Assembly: GCA_012184525.1 (NCBI GenBank)
Contig: WOFQ01000033.1
Coordinates: 248,001-312,000 of the forward strand
Direction of reading: 5' to 3'
Source: Xenoacremonium recifei
Taxonomy: Eukaryota > Ascomycota > Sordariomycetes > Hypocreales > Nectriaceae
DNA: 64,000 nt
The notes beneath the pieces were generated by a model. The model had not been told where the DNA came from. It worked only from the letters and a program-made list of their open reading frames with translations, and ran no database searches. The position numbers and the translations under genes are program-made. Below are positions 11,335-21,501 of the stretch, one piece after another. Position 1 is the first letter of the stretch. Each line of letters begins with the position of its first letter.

Positions 11335-12838
11335 TTACAGAGTGGCGAGGGCCTTGTCGAGAGCACCGACGAGGATGGGGACTGTCGAGGTCGTTAGTAA
11401 TCTGGGGCATGAGAATCAAAAGGGGAGGGGGGTTTCGGCTTACTGTGAGACTCCTCGAAGATGAGCATGGGTCGGAGACGGACGGTGCACTTGCCGCAGG
11501 TGCCGATGTTGACGCCCAGGTATCGCATGGCCTTGACGAGGGCGGCAGCGTCCTTGGTGTCGAAGGCGATGAAAGTGCCCTGGTTCTTGCCACGAAGGTT
11601 GACGATGGCGTCGGGGTACTTGAGAGCGAGGCGCTCGAGCTCCTTGTAGAGGTGGTCGCCGACGCGAGCGGTCTGCTCGACCAGGTTCTTGTCGAGGATC
11701 TCCTTGATGACGGCCTTGCACATGATGACACGGGCAGGGTCGCCGATCCAGGTGTTGAACTGGCGGTAGGCCTTGTCGGGGATCAGCTGGGGGTTGCCGA
11801 AGAAGTAGCCGGCCGTCTGGGCCTTCTTGGAGAAGGTGACGATGTCAGGGGGGGAGGTCAGGTTCCAGTGGTCGTGGCCCCAGAAAGAGCCCGTGGCGCC
11901 GAAGCCGGTCTGGACCTCGTCGGCGATGAGGACGACGTGGTGCTTGGCGGTGATGTCGCGGAGACCCTGGAAGAAGGCGGGGGAGGCGTGGTTGTCACCG
12001 CCCTCGGACTGGATGGGCTCGACGATGAGACCGGCGACGGGGCAGTGCCACGAGGTGATGATGTTCTCGACCTCGCGCAGGCATCGCTCCTCCTCGGCCT
12101 TGTTCTCTTCGACGTGGTTCTCGAGGGGGTACTTGAGGGCGGGGAAAGGGGCCTGGGGCCAGTTGAAGCTGGGAATGTCCAGCTTGTGGACGGCCTTGGA
12201 GCGGGTGGTGGAGAGGGAGCCGAAGCCACGGCCGTGGAAGGAGTTCTGGAAGCTCATGATGGCGAGCTCGGGCGAGCCGGGCTTGGAGTTGTTGAGGCAC
12301 GAGTTGGTCTCCTCCTCGGACCACTCAACGCCCTCGCCACGCTCGCGTCGTCGCCAGAGCATGAAGGCGGCCTTGTAGGCGAGCTCGTTGGCCTCGGAGC
12401 CGGACTGGGCAGTGAAGAGGTACTTGCAGCCCTTGGGGGCGACCTTCATGAGGCCGTTGGCGAGGATGTCGGACCACTGCTGGCAGGGGAAGTTGCCAAT
12501 GGCAGGTCGGTTGACGAGGGCCGAGGCCATCTCGGGCGACTTGGCAGCCTCGACGAGGGTGGCATTATTGTAGCCAACGGGGATGGAGGCAATCTGGGCG
12601 TAACTGTAGCCGTGTGTAAGTGGTTGTTGTTGGCTTAGTCTCTGGAGGCTCAGGACGCTTACACATCGAGGTACTTGTTGCCGTCAACGTCGACAATGTA
12701 GTTGCCCTCGCTCTTGTCGTAGTCGACGACAAAGTGCACGGCTCGGGCATCCCAGACGGAGTCGAGCTTCTTGGAGCTGGCCTTGGAGATGGGGCCGGGG
12801 ATCTCCGTGACAACGGGGGCGGTCTCGAAGGAAGGCAT
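11335..12838 (-). CDS. gatA: 4-aminobutyrate aminotransferase (GABA transaminase)
   Basis: A PLP-dependent class III aminotransferase that transfers the amino group of GABA to 2-oxoglutarate, giving succinate semialdehyde and glutamate, the first catabolic step of the GABA shunt. Three exons: 12838-12663, 12603-11444 and 11381-11335, joined by introns of 59 and 62 bp, for 460 aa, the usual fungal size. Family landmarks are AQSGSEANELAYKAAF (PLP phosphate contact), SFHGRGFGSLSTTRS, LIADEVQTGFGATG with the aspartate that pairs with the pyridine nitrogen, and VTFSKKAQTAGYFF with the Schiff-base lysine. The C-terminus VRLRPMLIFEESHS is completed by a 47-nt last exon encoding PILVGALDKALATL. The start MPSFETAPVV is the only one consistent with the splice. 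No obvious mitochondrial presequence, so a cytosolic enzyme is likely. It diverges from the succinate-semialdehyde dehydrogenase gene that uses its product. Confidence 0.95.
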
Positions 12839-14249
12839 CGTTACGTGAGTGAGGGTATCTCGATACTGCTGTGGGAGAGAGTTCGAGTCTAGCTGGAAGG
12901 ATGTCGAGAAGTCAAGTTCCGAGGTGCAGTCCGGCGAGGGGAAGGTGTATTATAGGAGTTTCCGGGGAGTGGCAACGGGGAGCGCGTTGAGAGCCGTCGG
13001 GATAGCGTCTCTATTCGGCTTTGCCAGCTCCTAGCCGCGTGCCTCGCCTCCAGAGACGTAGTCCATGGCTATGGTTGTCCACCATGCTCAGTCAGGGCAA
13101 TCAATGGGCAAACGTGGGACCGGAGCCGACTCGACACGACCGGGCCAGAACCGGAGGCTCATGAGACGTCCCATGATGCTGCGCTCGCCGCCACCATTGT
13201 GGAGGGGAAAGGCAGCTTTGCCAGCCATGGAATGGACTGGACTGGACTGGCTGGCTGGGTGTGGGCGCAGAAGCGACGGGAGAAGCGTTTAGCCTGGTTG
13301 ATGGCGGAGGAGGGAGGGTTTGCATGACGGAGGTTGATCGTCGGCCACCCCCACCAGGTTCGGGAGCACAAGTCCAGCAACCGATTACAGTGGGCTCGCC
13401 CTGAAGAACCAGTGCCGCGGCCACTGAAAACGGGGCATTAACGCTGACAGGCCAGGCTGGTACTCAAGCCGACCCGGGAGTTGGCGGCGGGGCGGACGGA
13501 ACTCCATGGCAGCTGTAAGCCAGCTCCTGTCCGGCATTGCACCCATGCTGCTGCTGCTGCTGCGATTCCATCCCATCCCATCCCAGCCTCGCCTCCAGTC
13601 AGCTCCGGCATGTCTGCAGTGAGGCCAGTGCGTCATGCGTCTTGCAGGGAAAGACGTCAAGTGATGTTGCAGTCTTGCAAAATCCCCCACTAGAGCCTGG
13701 AAGGAAAAAAAAATTCCCCTCCCTGCTTCCCCACCGTCAGAGCTCTGCGGCTGCTCGCAAACTCCACTCAACTCCAAAATCCCGGGCCGGTAACTCGCGA
13801 CCAAAACGGCGACAGGACGGACCGGCAACGGGGTCTCTCTCATGCTTCCGCTTTGGGCAAAACTTTTTTTCTTTTTTGTCTGTGACGGCGATTTGCAAGG
13901 CGTTGCCGATGACTGACTGGCAAACCGCCATCATCGCCATGGACATGTGCGAGTGCAAGTGTCTGGCCTCAGCCCGGGCCGCGACTTCATGGCGGCGGCG
14001 CGGCAGCCTTTCCCTCATGGAGATGGAGATGGAGATGGAGAAGACGGGAGAAGGTTCGCCGCGCAAGCCAAGCTTACATAGATTATTATAAACTAGAGCT
14101 TATCGTCCATTAGCCGTATCGTATAATACATCGGCGTAGAGAAGGATCGCCGTCTTCGGTCCTCTGGCTGCTAGTAATAAGGGCATCCCCATTGACTGCG
14201 TTCCGAATCCCCTCATCTACACCACGGCAAAAAGCAAAAAGAGGTTCTC
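12839..14249. promoter_or_regulatory. Shared divergent promoter of the GABA-shunt pair
   Basis: About 1.4 kb lies between the start codons of GABA aminotransferase (-) and succinate-semialdehyde dehydrogenase (+). It carries short tandem repeats: ACTGG units near 13225-13255, CTG units near 13547-13562 and ATGGAG units near 14017-14040. The small frames inside have no domain. Nothing else gene-like is visible. Inducible co-expression is inferred from the layout, not shown by a recognised operator. Confidence 0.55.
14017..14040. repeat. (ATGGAG)4 hexanucleotide repeat
   Basis: Four tandem ATGGAG units lie about 210 bp upstream of the dehydrogenase start, inside the shared promoter. Likely a polymorphic microsatellite. 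Confidence 0.8.
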
Positions 14250-15888
14250 ATGATGGCTCAGCAACCGTCTTATACGCTCAAGGACCCGTCCCTGCTCAAG
14301 ACGGCCTGCTACGTCAACGGTGAATGGGTGGCGGCCAAGTCGGGCAAGACCTTCGCCGTCGAGAGTGCGTTCCTTCCTTCCATCCTGTGTATCTGTGATA
14401 AGATACCTTGCCTACCCCTCCTGATATCGGACATGCTCACCAACACTCAACCCTCACAGATCCTTCAACCACCGCGGAAATCGCCCAGTGCCCCGAGTTC
14501 GATGCGCAAGACACCGAGGATGCCGTCCGCGCGGCCTCGGCGGCTTTCGTCTCCTACCGCAAGACGCCCGCGCGCCAGAGGGCCCGATTCCTGCGCCGCT
14601 GGTACGACCTCATGATTGAGAACGCCGACGACCTGGCTGCTCTCATCACGCAAGAGAACGGTAAGCCGTTCGCCGAGGCCAAGGGCGAGGTTGTGTATGC
14701 GGCCAACTTCTACGAGTGGTTCTCGGAGGAGGCGCCGCGCATCTATGGCGAGACCATCGAGGCCAGCAACCCCAGCTGCCGTATCGTCACCATGAAGCAG
14801 CCCGTGGGCGTGTGCGGCCTGATCGCGCCCTGGAACTTCCCTGCCGCCATGATCACCCGCAAGGTCGGCCCTGCGCTGGCTGCGGGCTGCACCGTGGTTG
14901 TCAAGGCTCCCGCTGAGGCTCCCCTGACGGCTCTGGCTCTGGCCGAGCTCGCTCACCGAGCTGGTATTCCCGCAGGCGTTGTGAACATCATCACAGCTCT
15001 CGACAACACTGCTGCCGTTGGAAAGGTTCTGACGACTCACCCCGATGTCAAGAAGGTGTCCTTCACTGGTTCGACTGGTGTGGGCAAGATCCTGATGAAC
15101 CAGTGCTCCTCTACCATCAAGAAGCTGTCCTTCGAGCTGGGCGGCAACGCCCCTTTCATCGTTTTTGAGGATGCCGACCTCGACAAGGCCGTCCAGGGTC
15201 TGATCGCCTCCAAGTTCCGTAACTCAGGTCAGACTTGCGTGTGCGCAAACCGCATTCTCGTGCACCGCAGTGTGTATGATAAGTTCATCCAGATGGTGCT
15301 TGACGTTGTCAAGACCTTTGTTGTCGGTGACGGCTTCGGCGAAAAGACCACCCACGGTCCTCTCATCCACCGCCGCGCACTGAACAAGGTCGATGAGCAT
15401 GTCCAGGATGCGCTGTCCAAGGGCGCACGCCTGTTGCACGGTGGCAAGCCCCTGCCCGAGGCCGGACCTGGTAACTTCTACGGCCTGACGATGCTGGCTG
15501 ATATGAAGCCTGGCATGAAGGTGTGCACCGAGGAGACGTTCGGGCCGCTGGCGGCATTCTTCGTCTTCGACACGGAGCAGGAGGCCATTGACATCTCCAA
15601 CGATGCTGATGTCGGTCTGGGCGGCTACTTCTTCAGCAAGGACGTCAGCCGATGTTGGCGAGTCGCCGAGGCTCTCGAGGTGGGTATGGTTGGTGTCAAC
15701 GTCGGTAAGTACTTGGAAAGCATACAAATATTTGTTATAATAATACTAATGAAAACTCAGGAACCCTGAGCGACCCTGCGGCTCCTTTCGGTGGCGTCAA
15801 ACAGAGCGGATTTGGGAGAGAGGGTAGCAAGTACGGCATTGATGAGTTCACCATTACCAAGATGGTCATGACTGGCATTGACCTATGA
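14250..15888 (+). CDS. uga2: Succinate-semialdehyde dehydrogenase, NAD(P)+
   Basis: An aldehyde dehydrogenase that oxidises succinate semialdehyde to succinate, the last step of the GABA shunt before the TCA cycle. Three exons: 14250-14364, 14460-15704 and 15761-15888, with introns of 95 and 56 bp; total 495 aa. Landmarks are WNFPAAMITRKVGPALAAGC (cofactor fold), FTGSTGVGK, the catalytic glutamate in SFELGGNAP, the catalytic cysteine in NSGQTCVCANR, and EETFGPLAAFF. The last exon supplies PAAPFGGVKQSGFGREGSK, characteristic of succinate-semialdehyde dehydrogenases within the superfamily. The start has two adjacent ATGs (14250, 14253), giving MMAQQPSYTLKDPSLLK. I see no clear mitochondrial presequence, so the yeast-like cytosolic form is likely. 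The symbol follows yeast UGA2. Divergent from the GABA aminotransferase gene, which makes its substrate. Confidence 0.95.
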
Positions 15889-17883
15889 GGTTCTGCCATT
15901 CGGAAAAAGCAAATCACGGATGGAAGCGGAAAAAGTAATACCCAAACTCGGGGAGTTAGATAGAGTATCAACCACGCTGGTAAAGCGAATGCGCAGCCGC
16001 GGAGGCTAGAACATCATGATAGACAAACACTCAATACTATAACGTCAATTTTGCACTCTTTTAGCTCTCCGAAACTCTTATCTTGTATGACAATAGTATC
16101 TTATTAACTTAGGGCAGAGCGCCGCCGGCATCGCCGACCCCCTGTCTGCCTTTATCACCGGAACATGCCGACTTACACGGAGGCATACCAACACAAGCAG
16201 ACCACCACTGTCGCCGCCACCGCCTCACCTCCACCTGCTCCGCAAGTCCAACAGCCGTTGAACTCGTTTTCACTGACAGCTCCCGGGCTTTGGCCAATCT
16301 CATGCCGGAGTTCGTGACTAGCGGCTCCCGTTGTCTGGTTCACCTGGATTTTACACACCGGTGTGCAGGACCGTATCTTCGACGAAGGGTGCAACACCAT
16401 TGTCGAGGATCACGAGATGCTCAATCATCAGAAAAGTGAGGGATGACGAGAGTCATTCCTCATCCGGCCTAGATATTGCTTGAATAGCGGAACAATCGCC
16501 CCAGGAGCTGCATACTTCCGGCAGATAGACACCACGAACAATCAGCAGCCTCCTCACAAACACTCTCCAGAAAACCCTCCAGCCTCGGCCCAACGAGACC
16601 TCACGGCAACTACTTCATCATCCCGAACTCCTCGGACGAAGCCATCACCAACCCTCCACCCTCCAGCCCGGCGCCCGGCCCATGGTGTTTCGCGCGCAGT
16701 ATGCACACGCCCCCCTCGCGGCAGCACGATCGATCTCGATAAGGCGTCCTGCAGCAGCTTGTTCGGTACTTGGACGGGGCAGAAACGCTTCAGAGTTGGC
16801 CGGGCGCCGGTCCCGGTTCCGGTACCGGCCCTCACCGAGCCAGACCGGGAAGTGCTCCCGGCCCCGCTTTTCCCGATCGCGGGCGGGGGCTCCGGAGCAC
16901 GGAGGAGAGGAGGGGAGGCTATCATGTAAGTGGTTGTGTCCAATTCGAGCGACGTGCTTCGTCGTTGAGACACATGGGGTGGGAAGACGCCCGAGGTTAG
17001 GATTGAGGGGTTGCAAGATGGTAGCAATGCATACAGGATGGGAGGTGCTATTGGGTGACAGGAGAGGAATGAGGCCTTCTGCATCGGTGATGTGACTGCC
17101 TTGGCGGTTGAATTCCAACTTGGATGTGCATGTATGCATCTCAACGGCCGTGCCGTAGGCTATAGATTCCCGAAGCTGGGTGAGAATGCGGGGGTTGGGA
17201 CACACGGACATTGACTTGCGAACGTAACCTCCCCGGTGTGTCATCCAGGTTCCATTCTCGTCGCAAGCGTTCCCGAGGTCGCGATGAGCTCTCGCAGGAC
17301 CTGCTGCTTTCGTCCAACCCCAGACATCCGGGGTAGAAAGCCTTGACAAACAGCTTGACATCTCTTTTTCCTAACAGGACAGTTTCACATCCCGTGCCCG
17401 TGACGGTCCGTTCCCGGTGAGGTAAGCGGTTCACCGAGGGTACCACTCCGAGGGCGTAGAGGAAACACTCCCCCATGGGTTTCAGCGTCTTTCACCCTGC
17501 AATCAGCATGGGCCAATGCCAGCACAGCATTCGCCCAGGCGCATCCTCTAGAGGTAATTGCAGAGTCCGGTGGCCGGCCGGGAAGACGTCCTCGGGGGTG
17601 TGTGCCGGGAGGAGGCCCGTCGTTGCGGCTCTGCCGGGTGTCAGACGACGACAGGAGGCCGGGGAGGGCACGGCTTCGCATTTGTGACGGGGGTCATCTT
17701 GCGAACGGGGGGTATCACGTAACTCAGACCCGGAGAGAATGACAGTGCATATCGATATATCACGCAGGGAGGAAGACATCTTCGGGAAGGGCGGTTAACG
17801 ACAAGCACCTCGGATCGGGGACGTCGGCACATGGATGAGACAGAGATGAACAATGTGTGCATTCGCAAGAAGTCATGAGGCTG
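15889..17883. other. Convergent 3' intergenic region without a supported gene
   Basis: Two kilobases between convergent 3' ends is long for this window. Overlapping frames on both strands near 16480-17360 (up to about 240 aa) are rich in Pro, Arg, Ser and Gly, overlap each other heavily, have no domain and no splice-consistent extension. I regard them as chance frames in GC-rich DNA. I cannot exclude a non-coding transcript. Confidence 0.4.
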
Positions 17884-18474
17884 CTACTCCTCCTTCGCCA
17901 ACAAGCCCTCCACCCTCTTGACCTTGTCCTCCGCCGTCTGCTTCTTGTCCGTCCTGCAACCATTGTCAGCAATCCAACCTGGAAACATCCCATGAGCAAG
18001 ACCGACCTGCTGCCAACCCTCATGGACGACTGCACCCTCACCACGCCCCTCTGATGCACCACCGCATGAGCCTTGCCAATCGCCGTCATGACCTCGTTCC
18101 ACGGGCCCTCTACAAACCCAACCATCATGAGCTTACAGCCAGCAAATCCCGGGGAAGAAGGGTCAAACTTACCAACCGTCGTGCCGGCTGAGTGCAGCGT
18201 ATACTTCAGCCCACTCGCCTGCAACACCTTCTGCACCGCGGCAATCTCCTCCGCCACAGAAACCTTGCCCGTCCCGATCTATCCTCTCAGCATCGATCCC
18301 TTCACAGCAAGCAGGCAGGAAGCTTACCGGCAGCAGACAAAAGTCCGCATAGCACGACTCCGGCACCTTCAAGCTCTCGTAGTCGACCGTCATGACGCTG
18401 TTTGAAACCCGAAAATGGCGCGCGTGCGAGAATCGTCTAATGCCGAGGATGAATGCTCGCGAGGGGGTCGTCAT
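17884..18474 (-). CDS. Thiamine-binding / UPF0045 family protein (ECM15-like)
   Basis: A small ferredoxin-like-fold protein of the MTH1187/YkoF family (Pfam Thiamine_BP), which binds thiamine or related ligands as oligomers; the yeast member is Ecm15. Four exons: 18474-18328, 18278-18173, 18109-18007 and 17953-17884, totalling 426 nt and 141 aa. The conserved core reads CYADFCLLPIGTGKVSVAEE, then GLKYTLHSAGTTVEG, WNEVMTAIGKAHAVVHQRG and VRVQSSMRVGSR, ending with a charged helix VKRVEGLLAKEE. Two starts are possible. That at 18474 adds 27 residues (MTTPSRAFILGIRRFSHARH...), Arg-rich and free of acidic residues like a mitochondrial presequence. That at 18393 gives the plain core protein, MTVDYESLK. 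Function of the fungal family is poorly known. Confidence 0.85.
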
Positions 18475-19028
18475 GAAAGAGATGCAGAGTCTCTTTTTAT
18501 CAGTGAGTTTCTGGCTGCATGCCCCTTTGATAGCAGACTGTGAGTTGTGTGAGTGAGAGAGTGGCTTAGGTAAAGTCATAAAATGCCGCCGATTCGCCCA
18601 GCACCGGGATTTTGTTAGTGATGCAGCGCGGCTTGTGACGGCATCATGATTTGGAACGCCATCAGGTGTAAGTCAACGCGCAAGCCCCTGCATCACGAAT
18701 TGATCACGAGAGTAGACGAAACAAGATTGTTGTTGAATATGTGGCATTTTTTGTCTTTTTTTGTGACATTCGTTTTGGCATCCATGAATGCGCCATTTCT
18801 ATCTACCGCGCCCGAGAGGCGCCCATGAGAACCACCGCTGGATATATCCAAACTGATCCAATCTATGAGGTTCCGTTTCCAAAAAAAAAATGCTCCCAGT
18901 AATGTGCATCCAATATGCCCATACTTATGCCGTGCCATCTATGTATGCAAAATAAAAAGAAGGTTATCCAAAACGCCGCGCTCAAGTATCAACCCACGCT
19001 CTCAAAGTGTACATATGAGTTAGGACCG
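18475..19028. other. Intergenic region (promoter of ECM15-like gene, 3' end of PLC-like gene)
   Basis: About 550 bp between two minus-strand genes. It is AT-rich, with an A10 run near 18880, consistent with a 3' UTR of the ECM15-like gene's upstream neighbour plus the ECM15-like promoter. No gene is visible. Confidence 0.45.
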
Positions 19029-20126
19029 CTACAGAAGAACCACAGCGGCAGCGAAGAAGGCAATCAGTGCTCCCATGCCGAAGCTGTGATCCCCTCGGCT
19101 CCCCTTGGATTCGTCATCGCTCACTTCGGTGCGGCCCGTGGCATTGGTGATGCCGTTCATGGTGTCCGCCGCCTTCATGACATCCCCCTTGTTGAAGAAG
19201 TCGACCAGGACAAAAGTCGGCACGCCCGACCAGTCCGACTTGCACTCGGACAAATGCTTGCCCAGGTTGCCGTCCTCAGTGGTGGCCGCGCTGTTGACGA
19301 TCTCGATGTTGCTCACGTCCGGCAGGTAGATGTCCTCGCCGAGGCTCTCGTACTTGAAGTGGTTGGCCAGCCCCATGAAGCCCTTGTCGAGCGCCGCCGA
19401 AGCCGAATCTTCCGTTGATGGTCGGTCCAGCGTGCAGTTGAAGCCCGTCAGGTTGGTGACCGTGAAGGGCGTCTCGAAGACGTAGTCGAACTCGGGGATC
19501 AGGTAGGGGTACTCGGTCGATGTCTCGGTGTTGGTGATAAGCACGACCAGGCGCTCCTTGTTGTCGATCATGGTCTGCAGCGTGGGCCAGTCGCTGTAGG
19601 CACTGTCAGAGGTCGGCGTATACGCAATGTCGCTCAGGCCGGAGCTGTTGAAGACGGCGCCGAACTCGGAGGCGTTGACCGTGTCGGAGTTGACGAGCAG
19701 CAGCGTCACGACATCGTAGGGATGGGCCGTCATCCAGTCGTTGATCTCGCCCAGCCACGTCTCGAGCGGGCCGGCGTCCAGGATAGAGCAGGAAGTGTGG
19801 CACAGCTCCAGAGTCGAGTTCTCGAGATGTACTTGAGTCTGTAGCAGACGGAGGCCGAAGTTGAGGGCGTCGGTAGCGTTCTCATACTGCGTGCCGGCCG
19901 CCGCGAGGCCCGAGTTGGAGTCTCGCAGGAACGAGCTGTCATGGGCGCCCATGTGCGTGATCTTGTTGTACTGGCGGGAGCAGAGGTCGGGCGAGTTGTT
20001 GCAAGCGGTCGAGGACGAGGAGTTGGAGGCCCGGATGCCGAGGTTCGGGAAGGCTTCGACGGAGGAGGCTCCGGCGAGGAGAGCCGTTGCCAGCGCACAG
20101 CTGGAGCGGAAGGCCGGGAAGAGCAT
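19029..20126 (-). CDS. Secreted, probably GPI-anchored PLC-like phosphodiesterase
   Basis: Member of the PLC-like phosphodiesterase (TIM-barrel) superfamily common as extracellular proteins in filamentous fungi; the natural substrate is unknown. A single exon of 365 aa is obtained from the ATG at 20126; an in-frame ATG at 20267 would add 47 residues and bury the signal peptide, so I prefer the shorter form. Residues 1-24 form a signal peptide (MLFPAFRSSCALATALLAGASSVEA). The catalytic region NKITHMGAHDSSF holds the first histidine, and ELCHTSCSILDAG the second. WLGEINDWMTAHPYDVVTLLLVN is a typical barrel strand-helix. Several N-x-S/T sequons support secretion. The last residues, SFGMGALIAFFAAAVVLL, are hydrophobic and follow a short polar stretch, as expected of a GPI-attachment signal. 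Confidence 0.85.
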   Translation of the reverse strand: MLFPAFRSSCALATALLAGASSVEAFPNLGIRASNSSSSTACNNSPDLCSRQYNKITHMGAHDSSFLRDSNSGLAAAGTQYENATDALNFGLRLLQTQVHLENSTLELCHTSCSILDAGPLETWLGEINDWMTAHPYDVVTLLLVNSDTVNASEFGAVFNSSGLSDIAYTPTSDSAYSDWPTLQTMIDNKERLVVLITNTETSTEYPYLIPEFDYVFETPFTVTNLTGFNCTLDRPSTEDSASAALDKGFMGLANHFKYESLGEDIYLPDVSNIEIVNSAATTEDGNLGKHLSECKSDWSGVPTFVLVDFFNKGDVMKAADTMNGITNATGRTEVSDDESKGSRGDHSFGMGALIAFFAAAVVLL

Positions 20127-21501
20127 GGTGAGAGAATGTGTTGTAATGGTTGATGTCCTGGAAACGGTAACCTGTACCTGGATGGGACAAACGAAAGAAG
20201 GATCCCGTTGAGTACAGCAGAGACAGACGGAAGGAAATACTTTCACACAAAGGAGAAGCCTGGACAAGGAAAAGAAAAAGCTTTAATAAGGAAAAGACGA
20301 AGGATGGATGTTGCGAGAGTGGAAAATAGGGTCCCGACTGAGTGTCTGGAGGCGGTTGGTGCTGCGCCCCGAAACGTCAGCAGTGGAGATGGGCAGAGAC
20401 AGAGGAGGCGACATCTGAAACCACCCTTGGCTAGGGGTCTCGTAAGTACCGTCTTGGCTCATGGTTTATGGCTCTTTGGTAAGGCTAATTCTTAATAAAA
20501 GTCCTTTCACAAAGACCAGCACTTACTCTGTATTGCATGCTCGGAGACTGCCAAGTAAAAGCAGAGTCTGGGCACAGCATGGAGGCTGTTGACCTGCCAG
20601 CCACCGCGTCACGGTCACCTCACGCAAATCGTAATTATTGGACAGTACACGAAACTGCTGTAAGGGCATCCAGGGGCCAGATGATCGTCGAGATGCCCTG
20701 AATCTGCCCTGCGCTATGAAGTATGTGCGCCCTCTGCGCCATCCCTACGGAGTTCCGTATAATAAACAAAGACGACGTACCCCATCCCACAGCCATGAAC
20801 CCTTTATTCTTAGATCTCCCATACAATTGCTAACAAATATGACACCGTCTGGATTCCCCAGAAAATCAACTGGCCGCCAAGAGCCCAGGCGTCGTCATCC
20901 AGACCACCCCCTTTGCATTAGACTTGTGTTTATGATCGTCAGCACGTCTCCTGCATAAAAGCGGCTCTGTCAGGTCAGACTCAGACTCGTTCCGCTCCAC
21001 TGTGCACGAGGAAACGGGAGGAGGCGGTGCAGGCCCACTACGTAACGTACGGAGTACAGCCGCTGCTATTTTTATGCAACGCCTCTTCCAACGTCGCTCG
21101 GGCTACCGCATCGGGCCACGAGCATCCTCACATACAGTACGGTTCTGTTGAAACGAACGCGTTTCATAGAAGACTTTACGCGGAGAGAGAAAAATAATTA
21201 CACTTTTGCATAGATAGTGTGCGTGTCAAAGTCGTATGCTTGTTTCATTTGGACCGAGGTCGATGCTATCCCATATCCCATCTCCCTGGGCCTTCACTCC
21301 ATAGACCTCATGCGTGGTCAACGAGGGCTTCGCGTCCATCTCATATGACAAAAGCCCTAGACGTGTGTATACCTTCAGACAAGGCATAGTAGACTTGCCC
21401 ACCATTTGCCTGCGAGCTCGACGCAACTTCAAGCACCGTCGGGTTGACTTTCCAGCTCCGAGCCGAGCATGTATTCCAGCATCATTCTCAGATCAGCATC
21501 C
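20127..21501. promoter_or_regulatory. Upstream region of the PLC-like gene
   Basis: About 1.4 kb between two minus-strand genes: promoter of the PLC-like gene on the left and 3' UTR of CDC37 on the right. Frames inside are short and unrelated to known families. I see nothing else. Confidence 0.45.

Noticed and set aside
11409..12638. 409-aa plus-strand frame antisense to the GABA aminotransferase
   Set aside because: Its Gly/Val/Leu/Glu/Asp-rich composition is the mirror of a codon-biased gene on the opposite strand; the aminotransferase motifs on the minus strand are unambiguous.
16554..17361. Overlapping minus-strand frames of 196 and 238 aa between the SSADH and ECM15-like genes
   Set aside because: Two different frames of the same DNA are open at once, with biased Pro/Arg/Ser content and no domain or splice-consistent model.
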